From assembly GCF_963677725.1 (NCBI RefSeq), contig NZ_OY782507.1:2294001-2358000 (forward strand): a stretch of DNA of 64,000 bases. The letters run 5' to 3'. The number at the start of each line of letters is the position of its first letter. The first letter of the stretch is position 1. The position numbers were made by a program, and so were the translations under genes. Shown here piece by piece: positions 17,815 to 26,513 of the stretch. Source of the stretch: an uncultured Cohaesibacter sp. (lineage in GTDB: Bacteria > Pseudomonadota > Alphaproteobacteria > Rhizobiales > Cohaesibacteraceae). Below the pieces are notes generated by a model. It did no database searches and was not told the DNA's origin. It worked only from the letters and a program-made list of their open reading frames with translations.

Positions 17815-18729
17815 ATGCCCACCTGGATTCTGATCACCATCAGTGCAGCCTTTCTGCAGAATATTCGCTCGTCGCTGCAAAAACACCTAAAAGGTGCTTT
17901 GGGAACCATGGGCGCGACATTCGTGCGCTTTGCTTTTGGTGCGCCTTTTGCCGTGCTTTATCTGCTGGTCTATGCGTCCAGTGTTGGCAAAGCCCTGCCA
18001 AGCGCCAACGGGACTTTCATCTTTTGGGTGCTGGTGGGGGCGCTTGGACAGATTCTCGGTCAACTGATGCTGATTTATCTGTTTTCCTTTCGCAATTTCA
18101 CCGTCGGCAGCGCCTATTCGCGGACCGAGCCAGCACAAGCGGCTTTGTTTGCCTTCATCGTCTTTTCGGAAACCCTGACACCGGGTGCGCTGGTTGCCAT
18201 TGGCATTGCGGTGCTCGGAGTGATGCTGATCTCGGTTGCCCGGACCAGTCTCACCCTGCGCAGCCTGCTGACTTCGACCTTTTCCAAAACCGCCTTGATC
18301 GGGCTTGGTTCGGGGTCCTTTTTCGGGGTGGCGTCTGCGGCCTATCGCGCAGCCTCCCTATCGCTGGCCGACAGCATGGCCGCGCCGGACGTGATCCTGC
18401 AGGCTGGCTTCACCCTATCGGTTGCCATATTGACCCAAACCCTTGCCATGGGGATATGGATCGCGTTGCGACATCGCGAAGAGTTTGGCAACATGCTGCG
18501 GGTTTGGAAGGCATCTCTTGCCACCGGTTTTGTCGGAGCGACAGCGTCGTTCGGCTGGTTCATCGCCATGACCTTGCAGCAGGCAGCCATGGTCAAGGCA
18601 GTGGCACAGGTGGAAATGCTCTTCACCTTTGCCACCTCGGTGATTGTTTTCAAGGAAAAAATCAACCGGCTGGAAATGATCGGCTGCGCTATGATCGTCT
18701 TTGGCGTGGTCACCTTGGTTCTGGGATGA
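17815..18729 (+). CDS. EamA/DMT-family membrane transporter
   Basis: A 304-residue integral membrane protein with about ten membrane spans in two EamA repeats, the layout of drug/metabolite transporters. The second repeat has the usual LFTFATSVIVFKEKINRLEMIGCAMI ending. ATG 17815 is selected because the protein starts directly with the first membrane span (MPTWILITISAAFLQ). Substrates of this family range from amino acids to nucleotide sugars, so none is assigned. It is convergent with the 18776 gene. Confidence 0.78.
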   Translation: MPTWILITISAAFLQNIRSSLQKHLKGALGTMGATFVRFAFGAPFAVLYLLVYASSVGKALPSANGTFIFWVLVGALGQILGQLMLIYLFSFRNFTVGSAYSRTEPAQAALFAFIVFSETLTPGALVAIGIAVLGVMLISVARTSLTLRSLLTSTFSKTALIGLGSGSFFGVASAAYRAASLSLADSMAAPDVILQAGFTLSVAILTQTLAMGIWIALRHREEFGNMLRVWKASLATGFVGATASFGWFIAMTLQQAAMVKAVAQVEMLFTFATSVIVFKEKINRLEMIGCAMIVFGVVTLVLG

Positions 18730-18755
18730 TGGCAAGGCATTTGCACGCCTTGTCA
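18730..18755. terminator. Candidate bidirectional hairpin
   Basis: TGGCAAGGC pairs with GCCTTGTCA (one G-T pair) across an 8-nt loop, placed right after the stop of the EamA gene and 21 nt from the stop of the convergent gene. No T-tract is present, so termination efficiency is doubtful. Confidence 0.4.
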
Positions 18756-18775
18756 TACCCCAATGCGTGTGGGTC

Positions 18776-19432
18776 TTATTTTTTGCTCAAGCCTATAGAA
18801 GCCCCGCAGGTCACAGCGACTTCATATTTGTAGCTGTCGCGTTGACTCGTGGTGTTGCTGAGTTTCCAGCCTTTCTTGGCCTTGTTCTTGCGCGCGGCAA
18901 CCGCATCCAGCTCGAAATAGGCGTAAGCCTTGACGCTTTGCTGTTTGCTCAGAACCTGCTGCTTGCTTTGTCCCTTGCCCATCAGATATTGCATGCGCAA
19001 GGCGCAGCGCTTTTTCGGATCAGAGCCATCCCATTTGATCGCTTGGATCGGGAGTTTGGCGTTATATTGCATTGAAACTGTGCGCTTGCTGCCAGATCCG
19101 ACAGCCCGGTGGGCAAAGCTCTTGCTCCAAAGGGAACCGTCCGCTTCGAAATAGCGCACGCCGTTGAAGGAGCCAAGCTTCATGGCGACGATACGTTTGC
19201 CCTTTTTGGCTTTGGCATAGAGGCCCAGCGGGAAGGTATAGCTGGTGGTTTTGACCTGCGTGTAGCCATTGCCATTGGCGGCGACATAGATCGATTTGGC
19301 ATTGATGCCATCGCGCTTGACCTCGACCTTTTCAATCCAGTCCTTGGCCTGGGCCTCAGAGGGCATGGCAAGGCCGGTGGCAACGATGCCGGTAGTGAGA
19401 CAAGCGGCAATGAGAGCGGTTTGTTTAAACAT
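18776..19432 (-). CDS. Exported protein of unknown function
   Basis: A 218-residue protein with a clear signal peptide (MFKQTALIAACLTTGIVATGLAMPSEAQA) and no recognised domain. The mature part is Lys-rich with alternating hydrophobic residues, suggesting a beta-sandwich, and has two Cys residues (KKRCALRM, VTCGAS) that could form a disulfide. The start ATG 19432 follows GGAAAGGAAATCCC, a good ribosome binding site. It is monocistronic. Periplasmic location is the only safe prediction. Confidence 0.6.
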   Translation of the reverse strand: MFKQTALIAACLTTGIVATGLAMPSEAQAKDWIEKVEVKRDGINAKSIYVAANGNGYTQVKTTSYTFPLGLYAKAKKGKRIVAMKLGSFNGVRYFEADGSLWSKSFAHRAVGSGSKRTVSMQYNAKLPIQAIKWDGSDPKKRCALRMQYLMGKGQSKQQVLSKQQSVKAYAYFELDAVAARKNKAKKGWKLSNTTSQRDSYKYEVAVTCGASIGLSKK

Positions 19433-19544
19433 GGGATTTCCTTTCCTTGATGATGTCCGCGCTTGCGGTTTCCCATCAGTCGCGGTACCCGCGGAAAGGG
19501 TTCTCAATCGGCAGCAAAGAAATACGGACTTATACCTAATCCAA

Positions 19545-20615
19545 TTAGCCCGGATCAGTCAGGATTTCCTTCAGTGCATTGACCAGCATTTGACATTCTG
19601 AGTTGGTGCCGATGGAAATTCTGAGCCAATTGTCGATTCTTGGATGGTTGAAATGGCGCACCAGAATGCCGCGCTCCCGCAAAGCCGCTAGGATGGTGGC
19701 AGCAGGCCGCTCCTTGTGCGAGGCAAAGACGAAGTTGGCGGCCGAGGGCAAGACATCAAAGCCAAGCGCTATCAGATCATCCGTTAGCTGTGCCCTGTCC
19801 GTCTTCACTTTGGTAATCGTCTCTTCAAAGCCTTCCCGGTCCTGCCAGGCGGCAAGCGCCGAGGCGAGCGCTAGTCGTCCGAGGGGATAGGAATTGAAGC
19901 TGTCCTTGACCCGAATGAGGCCGTCGATCAAATGGCGTTGGCCGAGCGCAAAGCCGACGCGCATACCGGCCAGAGCGCGAGACTTCGAAAAGGTCTGCAC
20001 CACCAACAGATTGTCATAATGCGGGATCAGGCGAGCAGCGCTTTCGGCACCGAAATCGACATAGGCCTCATCGACCAGCACCACCACATCGGGGTTCTGT
20101 TGCAAAATCTGCTCAATCGCGGCCAGCGGCTGAGCGATGCCGGTTGGTGCGTTGGGGTTGGCCACCACGATGCCACCGGACGGGCAGGCATAATCTTCCA
20201 GCCGATAGCGGAAGGTCTCATCCAGCGGGACCAGCTGATGCTCGATCTCGAACAAGCGGCAATAGGTTTTGTAGAAGCTATAGGTGATATCGGCAAAGAG
20301 GATCGGCTGCTTGCCGGAAAAGAAGGCCCGGAACGCATGGGCCAGCACTTCGTCCGAGCCGTTGCCCGCAAAAACATGGGACGCATCAAGGCCGTGGCTT
20401 TCGCCAATCGCCGTGCGCAGGGCACTGGCTGTCGGGTCGGGATAGAGCCGCAAGCCCTCCCCGGTCTCAACCCGGATCGCCTCAAGCACCTTGTCCGATG
20501 GCCCATAGGGGCTTTCATTGGTGTTGAGCTTGATCACACGCTGCCCCTTGGGCTGCTCTCCGGGGATATAGGGTTGCAAATCCCCGACAATCGGGCTCCA
20601 GAATTTCGACATCAT
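19545..20615 (-). CDS. hisC: Histidinol-phosphate aminotransferase-like PLP enzyme
   Basis: About 356 residues, fold type I PLP aminotransferase of the HisC group, which converts imidazole-acetol phosphate and glutamate to histidinol phosphate. Visible motifs: INESPYGPS-like TNESPYGPS near residue 33, FAGNGSDEVLAHAF, ANPNAPTGIAQPL, LVDEAYVDFG and the PLP-binding Lys in VVQTFSKSRALAGMRVGFA. Two adjacent ATGs (20615, 20612) follow AAGGAG; either may be used. No other his gene is nearby, and a separate hisC copy elsewhere is likely, so a role with an aromatic or other substrate is possible. Confidence 0.8.
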   Translation of the reverse strand: MMSKFWSPIVGDLQPYIPGEQPKGQRVIKLNTNESPYGPSDKVLEAIRVETGEGLRLYPDPTASALRTAIGESHGLDASHVFAGNGSDEVLAHAFRAFFSGKQPILFADITYSFYKTYCRLFEIEHQLVPLDETFRYRLEDYACPSGGIVVANPNAPTGIAQPLAAIEQILQQNPDVVVLVDEAYVDFGAESAARLIPHYDNLLVVQTFSKSRALAGMRVGFALGQRHLIDGLIRVKDSFNSYPLGRLALASALAAWQDREGFEETITKVKTDRAQLTDDLIALGFDVLPSAANFVFASHKERPAATILAALRERGILVRHFNHPRIDNWLRISIGTNSECQMLVNALKEILTDPG

Positions 20616-20685
20616 ATGGCTCCTTGGGCATCGTGCCTTAGGCGTAGCGCGATGCAAGGGGGATTGCAATCCAATCTGCTGCGGC

Positions 20686-21615
20686 TCACTGACCCTGTCG
20701 CTTTTTCCCGCGCCCCAGGATGAAAAGACCAGACAGGACAATCAGGACGGAGCCAAAAAGCATGGCGGGGGTGAGGCTTTCACCGAACCAGAGGACACCG
20801 AGAAGCACGCCAAAGATCAGGCGGGAATAGCGAAATGGGGTCACAGCCGAAATTTCGCCGGTGCGCATGGCTTTCATCAGGCAGGCATAGGCGGTGACCC
20901 CAACAAGAATGGCGCCAGCGGCATAAAGATAGTCGGCTGAGGTTGGCGCGCGGAAGGCCTCGCCTTGCCAGAGCTGCAGGATCAGCCCCGCTGCAGCCAG
21001 TGCCAGAAATCCATAAAAGCCAAGCTGCGAGGTGCTAATGGTGGACGGGGCCGCGCGGCTCGCCAGATCGCGACCGGCAAAGCCGAACATGCCGATCACG
21101 GCCAAAATCGAGAGCAGAGAAAAACCATCGGAGCCCGGCCCGATAATGATCAGCACGCCCGCCAAGCCAACAAAGATGGCTGACCAACGCCGCCAACCAA
21201 CCCGCTCGCCAAACAGGAGCGCGGCAGCGGCCACTACCACCAGAGGCGTCGCCTGCAAAATGACCGAGGTGGCCGACAGCGGGGTCAGAACAATCGCCAA
21301 AGCGTAGAAAAGTCGACCGGTCATCTCAAAGATGGCACGGATGCCCATGGCCGGGGACAGAATATTTCTGGTGAAGAGCCGCTCGCGGCGCAAAACGCTT
21401 GCAAGAGCAAAGACCACAGCACCGCCCAGCCCGGAAATGGCCATAACTTCACCGACGGGCAAGGAAGCTGCCAACACCTTTACCGCTGCATCCTCCAACG
21501 CAAAAGCTGCCATCGAAGCAACCATCCAGAGGCTGCCCATCAGGTTGGCATTCTGGCTGAGGCGGGATTTTCCCGCTGGCGCGGCAGGGTCGCGCGAGGA
21601 GGCTCGGTTGTTCAT
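20686..21615 (-). CDS. EamA/DMT-family membrane transporter
   Basis: A 309-residue protein with ten predicted membrane spans and two EamA repeats; the second ends in the usual AVTPFRYSRLIFGVLLGVLWFGES. The N-terminal 25 residues are polar and Ser/Arg-rich, placing the amino terminus in the cytoplasm. It resembles S-adenosylmethionine- or RhaT-like exporters, but substrate assignment is not possible. It lies 70 nt upstream of the hisC-like gene on the same strand, so the two may be co-transcribed. Confidence 0.78.
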   Translation of the reverse strand: MNNRASSRDPAAPAGKSRLSQNANLMGSLWMVASMAAFALEDAAVKVLAASLPVGEVMAISGLGGAVVFALASVLRRERLFTRNILSPAMGIRAIFEMTGRLFYALAIVLTPLSATSVILQATPLVVVAAAALLFGERVGWRRWSAIFVGLAGVLIIIGPGSDGFSLLSILAVIGMFGFAGRDLASRAAPSTISTSQLGFYGFLALAAAGLILQLWQGEAFRAPTSADYLYAAGAILVGVTAYACLMKAMRTGEISAVTPFRYSRLIFGVLLGVLWFGESLTPAMLFGSVLIVLSGLFILGRGKKRQGQ

Positions 21616-21755
21616 GATGGCATTGTCTCAAAGGGAGGCTGGGCAGGGCTGACAGCCCTGCCCTTACAGGCAAGAGAGCGCACTCTAGGCGCTTTTGTGT
21701 AGCCTTGGCCAGCACAATTGTTTCTTCCGGTCCGAACTTGACGACGCTGGTTGAC

Positions 21756-24644
21756 CTAGTGCGCTTCGTCCCAATTTTTGGCAGCTTCGGCATCGACTCT
21801 CAAAGGCACGCTCAATTGCAGGGCGGGCATCGGGGCATTTTCCATGATGTCGCGAACCACTTTGATCGTGCTGTCAACTTCCGCCTCGGGTACTTCGAAG
21901 ATCAATTCATCATGCACCTGCAACAGCATGCGGGCGGATGACCCTGCCGAAAGCAAGGCGTCATCCATGCGGACCATGGCGCGGCGGATGATGTCGGCGG
22001 CCGACCCCTGAATGGGGGCATTGATGGCGGCGCGCTCCTGGAAGGCCTTCATGTTGGGATTTTTCGATTTGATGTCCGGATAATGGATCTTGCGGCCAAA
22101 GATGGTTTCGACATAACCCAGCTCGCGGGCCTTCTTTTTGGTCTCTTCCATATAGTCTCGGATGCCGGGGAAGCGGGCAAAATAGGTGTCGATATAGTCT
22201 TTCGCTTCAGTGCGCGAAATGCCGAGCTGATTGGCAAGCCCAAAGGCAGAGATGCCATAGATAATGCCGAAATTGATCGCCTTGGCGCGGCGACGGGTCG
22301 TTGAATCCATATCCTCGATCGGCACGTTGAACATTTCCGAGGCGGTCATGGCATGAATGTCGAGACCGTCCTCGAAGGCCTTTTTCAGCTGGTCTATGTC
22401 TGCCATATGGGCCAGCACACGCAATTCAATCTGGCTATAGTCGGCGGAGATCAGCTTGTTGCCCGAATCCGCGACAAAGGCGGTGCGGATCTTGCGGCCT
22501 GCTTCTGTCCGGATCGGGATATTTTGCAGGTTCGGATCGGACGAAGACAGGCGCCCCGTCGTGGTCGCGGCCAGCGAATAGGAGGTGTGGACGCGCTTGG
22601 TGTCTGGATTGATGAAGCCGGGCAAGGCGTCGGTATAGGTGCTTTTCAGCTTGGAGAGCTGGCGCCATTCAACCACCTTCTTGGGCAGGTCATGGCCCTC
22701 AGCGGCCAGATCTTCAAGCACGCTGGCCGACGTGGACCAGGCCCCGGTCTTGGTTTTCTTGCCGCCGGGCAGACCCATTTCGCCAAACAGGATATCACCG
22801 AGCTGCTTTGGCGAGCCGATGTTGAAAGATTGACCGGCTAGGGCGTGGATTTCCTCTTCCAGACCGGCCATGCCTTGCGCGAAGGTGCCCGAGAGGCGCG
22901 ACAGGATCTGGCGATCAACGGAAATGCCACGCTTTTCCATGTTGCGCAAGACCGGCAGCAAGGGCCGCTCAAGCCGCTCATAGACCGTGACCATGCCATT
23001 GGCAGCGAGGCGCGGCTTGAGGATCATCCAGAGGCGCAGGGTGACGTCGGCATCTTCGGCCGCGTAAGCGCTGGCCTTGTCGATTTCCACCTTGTCAAAG
23101 GTCCGCAGGCTCTTGCCGCTGCCTGCCACTTCCTTAAAGGGAATTGGCTTGTGACCGAGCCAGAGTTCGCTCAACTCGTCCATGCCGTGGCCATGCTTGC
23201 CTGCATCGAGCACGTAGGACAGCAGCAACGTGTCATCGAGAGGCGCCAGATCGATGTCGTAGCGCGAGAGCAGCAAGGTGTCATATTTGAGATTCTGGCC
23301 GATTTTCAACACGCTGGGGTCTTCCAGCAGGGCCTTGAGTTTGGTGACTGCCTCCTTCAGGGGGATCTGACCTTCGACCAGCCCCCCACCAAACATGTCA
23401 CCTTCGCCGTTGACATGGGCCAGTGGAATGTAACAGGCCTTGCCCGGCTCGGTTGCCAGTGACACACCGACCAGATTGGCCTGCATGGCGTCAAGGCTGT
23501 CGGTCTCGGTGTCGACCGATACGTGACCGATGCGGCGGGCCTCGGTGATCCAGCGCTCGAGGGCCTCAAGGCTAGTGACGGTCTCGTATGCTTCGTGATC
23601 AATGGGCAATGCAGCGATTTCGGTTGCCATCCGGGCTGCCAGATCGGCGGGGGACGGGTTGTCCTTGTCACCACTTTCCGCGGGTCCTTCCGTGACTTCT
23701 GGCATCTCCCAACCGGCCACCTCAATGCTTGCTTCTTCGACATTTTCGGCTTCGGTGTCCGTCGCCTCGGCAATGCGGCGGGTCAGGGTGGTGAATTCCA
23801 TGGCCTTGAGGAAGGCAACCAGCTTTGGCCCTTCCAGATCGCAGCAGACCAGATCATCGATCCCCAGGGGTAGCGGGACATCGCGTTTGAGGTAAACCAG
23901 CTCTTTGGAGACGCGGGCCTGATCGGCAAATTCAATCAGATTTTCCCGGCGCTTTTTCTGCTTGATCGTATCGGCCTTGGCCAACAGGCTTTCAAGGTCG
24001 CCAAATTCATTGATCAGAAGCGCTGCCGTTTTCACACCGATCCCCGGCACACCGGGAATGTTGTCGACCGAATCACCGGCCAACGACTGCACCTCGACCA
24101 CCTTGTCCGGGGCGACACCGAATTTCTTCATCACCTCTTCGTCGTCGATGCGCTTGTTCTTCATGGTGTCGACCATGCCAATGCCCGGTCGGATCAGCTG
24201 CATCAAATCCTTGTCCGAGCCGATGATGGTGACATCGGTCCCTTCGGACAAGGCGCGCTCGGCATAGGTGGCGATGATGTCATCGGCCTCATAGCCCTCA
24301 AGCTCGATGCAGGCAACATTGAAGGCGCGCACCGCATCGCGGATCAGGCCGAATTGCGGCACCAGATCTTCCGGCGCGGGCGGACGATGGGCCTTGTATT
24401 GATCATAGATATCATTGCGGAAAGTCTTACCCTTGGCGTCAAAGATCACGGCCAGATGGGTTGGCTGGACGCCTGCCAGCCCCTTGTCGCCCTCCTGCAT
24501 GAGCTTCCATAGCATATTGCAGAAGCCAGACACCGCGCCGACCGGCAGACCATCGCTTTTGCGGGTCAGCGGTGGCAGGGCATGATAGGCCCGGAAGATG
24601 TAGGACGATCCGTCAACCAAAAAGAGATGCGGCTTGTCTGTCAT
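21756..24644 (-). CDS. polA: DNA polymerase I
   Basis: A 962-residue three-domain enzyme for Okazaki-fragment processing and repair synthesis. The 5'-3' exonuclease domain (about 1-300) begins HLFLVDGSSYIFRAYHALPP and has LAGDSVDNIPGVPGIG. The proofreading domain (about 360-560) keeps the metal-binding SVDTETDSLD and NLKYDTLLL motifs. The polymerase domain (about 600-962) has motif A SADYSQIELRVLAHMA, motif B RRRAKAINFGIIYG and motif C QVHDELIFEVP. All catalytic Asp/Glu residues visible are intact, so it is functional. It appears monocistronic. Confidence 0.97.
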   Translation of the reverse strand: MTDKPHLFLVDGSSYIFRAYHALPPLTRKSDGLPVGAVSGFCNMLWKLMQEGDKGLAGVQPTHLAVIFDAKGKTFRNDIYDQYKAHRPPAPEDLVPQFGLIRDAVRAFNVACIELEGYEADDIIATYAERALSEGTDVTIIGSDKDLMQLIRPGIGMVDTMKNKRIDDEEVMKKFGVAPDKVVEVQSLAGDSVDNIPGVPGIGVKTAALLINEFGDLESLLAKADTIKQKKRRENLIEFADQARVSKELVYLKRDVPLPLGIDDLVCCDLEGPKLVAFLKAMEFTTLTRRIAEATDTEAENVEEASIEVAGWEMPEVTEGPAESGDKDNPSPADLAARMATEIAALPIDHEAYETVTSLEALERWITEARRIGHVSVDTETDSLDAMQANLVGVSLATEPGKACYIPLAHVNGEGDMFGGGLVEGQIPLKEAVTKLKALLEDPSVLKIGQNLKYDTLLLSRYDIDLAPLDDTLLLSYVLDAGKHGHGMDELSELWLGHKPIPFKEVAGSGKSLRTFDKVEIDKASAYAAEDADVTLRLWMILKPRLAANGMVTVYERLERPLLPVLRNMEKRGISVDRQILSRLSGTFAQGMAGLEEEIHALAGQSFNIGSPKQLGDILFGEMGLPGGKKTKTGAWSTSASVLEDLAAEGHDLPKKVVEWRQLSKLKSTYTDALPGFINPDTKRVHTSYSLAATTTGRLSSSDPNLQNIPIRTEAGRKIRTAFVADSGNKLISADYSQIELRVLAHMADIDQLKKAFEDGLDIHAMTASEMFNVPIEDMDSTTRRRAKAINFGIIYGISAFGLANQLGISRTEAKDYIDTYFARFPGIRDYMEETKKKARELGYVETIFGRKIHYPDIKSKNPNMKAFQERAAINAPIQGSAADIIRRAMVRMDDALLSAGSSARMLLQVHDELIFEVPEAEVDSTIKVVRDIMENAPMPALQLSVPLRVDAEAAKNWDEAH

Positions 24645-24813
24645 GAAAGTCTCCCTGCCGGCCTTTGGCCGTGTCCTGTCTTGCTTTGCGTCTGGCTTTT
24701 CGTCTGGTTTTTATCCGGCGTCCGGTTCCGCATCGCGAACCGCGCGAACAAACCATGATCATTGTTGCAGGAGACCTTAGCGCAACGACGCCACAGAAGA
24801 AAAGGGAAAAGGA

Positions 24814-24852
24814 CAAAAAGCCCCCGACTGCATACATGCAGCCGAGGGCCTG
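24814..24852 (-). terminator. Rho-independent terminator of the acyltransferase gene
   Basis: On the - strand a long GC-rich stem, CCCTCGGCTGCAT pairing with ATGCAGTCGGGGG, is followed directly by CTTTTTGTCC. It sits 28-66 nt beyond the stop of the acyltransferase gene, the right place to end its transcript before polA. Confidence 0.8.
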
Positions 24853-24879
24853 AACTTTGCAATGACTGGTTTGGCCAGA

Positions 24880-25926
24880 CTATTCAGCAGGCAACAAGAC
24901 CGACTCTTCCGCTTTCTTGCGGGTCACCCATGCCCAGTTCGGGCGCTTATAGAGATAGCTCAGCAGGGGCAGACGCTTGGCCACTTCGAACATGGCGATT
25001 GCACCAAGGATCGCGATCAGCGAGACAAGGAAAGAGATCATGCCAGCACCGCAGGCCGAACAAAGCTTTGTCAGCAGAAGACGCGACACACCCATTGGCA
25101 GGAAGAAGCCTAGATAGATTGGCAAAGACCGCTGGCCAAAGAAGCGCAGCATCTGGGCCAGACCACGGCTGGGCAGGATCGCCATAAAGTCGATCACGGC
25201 AACAAAACCAAGGATGCCCATGACAATGGCAACCGGTGTGAATTTGGCATAGCCGAAATAGAGCACGGCCCCATTGGCAATTGCCCAGACCATCAGACCG
25301 ATCACAGATGCCAGCTTTTGCTCGCGGGCCGTTTCGGCCATTTTGAACCAGATGTCGCGACCAAAATGTCCGGCGAGGAAGAAGACATAATATTTCGAGA
25401 AGAAATCGATGATCTCAATGCCCGTGGCGCTGAGCATATATTTGCAGGCCACCGCGAAGGCGAACTGGGCCAACATTGGCGCACCGGCTGTCAGGCGCAG
25501 CACGAGGAAATAGATTGGCAACAGATAGATGAACCACAACATCCCGAAAGGCTGGACGAAGGAAGTGAGATAATAGACAAGCGTGCCTTCCTTGCCGAAT
25601 TCATTGATGAAGAAAGGGGCCTTGAAGATGAACTGAATGGTCATCCAGAGGAAGTAGAAATACAAGAAATGGGCAAATTTTCCATCAAGGAAGGGGCGCC
25701 ATTCCTTGCTGATGGCTTTGGCGGCAAACAGACCGGCCACAGCAAAAAAGACTGGCATGCGGAAGGTGCTGGCAAAGGCGACCACATAATGCATGAAGCC
25801 TTCGGAGCCGAGATATTTCTCCACACCACCGGTGGAATGCAAGATGACAACCAATAGAATGGTCAGGCCCTTGGCAAGATCAACCCACTGGACGCGATTT
25901 GTATTGACTGGTGATTTAAGCGACAT
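24880..25926 (-). CDS. Membrane acyltransferase (acyltransferase 3 family)
   Basis: A 348-residue protein with about ten membrane spans. It begins with the family's signature WVDLAKGLTILLVVILHSTGG, whose His is a proposed active-site residue, followed by FRMPVFFAVAGLFAAK. These enzymes move acyl groups (acetyl, succinyl and others) onto glycans or lipids across the inner membrane. With capsule and exopolysaccharide loci in the same window it could decorate a surface sugar, but this is inference. It is transcribed alone and ends at the terminator at 24814-24852. Confidence 0.75.
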   Translation of the reverse strand: MSLKSPVNTNRVQWVDLAKGLTILLVVILHSTGGVEKYLGSEGFMHYVVAFASTFRMPVFFAVAGLFAAKAISKEWRPFLDGKFAHFLYFYFLWMTIQFIFKAPFFINEFGKEGTLVYYLTSFVQPFGMLWFIYLLPIYFLVLRLTAGAPMLAQFAFAVACKYMLSATGIEIIDFFSKYYVFFLAGHFGRDIWFKMAETAREQKLASVIGLMVWAIANGAVLYFGYAKFTPVAIVMGILGFVAVIDFMAILPSRGLAQMLRFFGQRSLPIYLGFFLPMGVSRLLLTKLCSACGAGMISFLVSLIAILGAIAMFEVAKRLPLLSYLYKRPNWAWVTRKKAEESVLLPAE

Positions 25927-26513
25927 GGCGGTCTCTCCGACCCTCTCTCACCAGCGCGATGTGCTGGCGGGGTTCCTCAGTTTTTCATAAAATTTTATTT
26001 ATTCTAGAAACACTATCGCCTATTTTTTGATCCCGTGCGCGGCCAAGTTGCAGTTAACGTTAACTTAGCAAACAAGCGTTTGAATTTTAACGCGAAATGA
26101 AACTTCTGCTGATTTTGCTCAGCGGACCTTTGCCGGTCAGCAATGTCCAAATTCACGCATTGGGCCCTGACCGCCTTACTCATATCGGACCGATGGCATG
26201 CGGTTTTGGGTGCGGTCTCTCTCTGGGATACTGGCTTTTTTCGATATTGGGTTTCGTTGGGCACGACCTTTGCGGGGAGTGCAAAGGGACACGGCACGGG
26301 CCTCAATTGGCTTCACGCAGAATAGGATACGTTAAGAAGCTCTTTGCAGGATGAAACGTAAAATTACCCACGAATCATGCCAGCAGGAAGGTCAAATGGG
26401 ACCTTTCTCACGAATTTGCCTCAATCCGGGCGCATAAGACCGTGCCCAAACATGCTTAATACCAGCCAACCGGGCTCGTTGACCGCCCTGGAATGTGGAC
26501 ATTGTAAGCCAAT
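25927..26513. other. 587-bp divergent intergenic region with a palindrome
   Basis: No gene is supported in this gap between the acyltransferase (-) and the penicillin-binding protein (+). It is AT-rich near 25980-26100 and includes the exact 14-bp palindrome AGTTAACGTTAACT at 26052-26065. Its central CG and length fit a LacI-type operator, but no such regulator is encoded nearby. Short open frames in this interval lack ribosome binding sites and family resemblance. Confidence 0.5.
26052..26065. promoter_or_regulatory. 14-bp palindrome, possible operator
   Basis: AGTTAACGTTAACT reads the same on both strands. It lies 126 bp upstream of the acyltransferase start in the divergent gap. Central CG with flanking A/T is typical of LacI-family operators. 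Function is not shown. Confidence 0.35.

Noticed and set aside
26097-26354. 85-codon hydrophobic frame in the gap before the penicillin-binding protein
   Set aside because: No ribosome binding site, overlapping alternatives in other frames and no recognised pattern; kept as intergenic.
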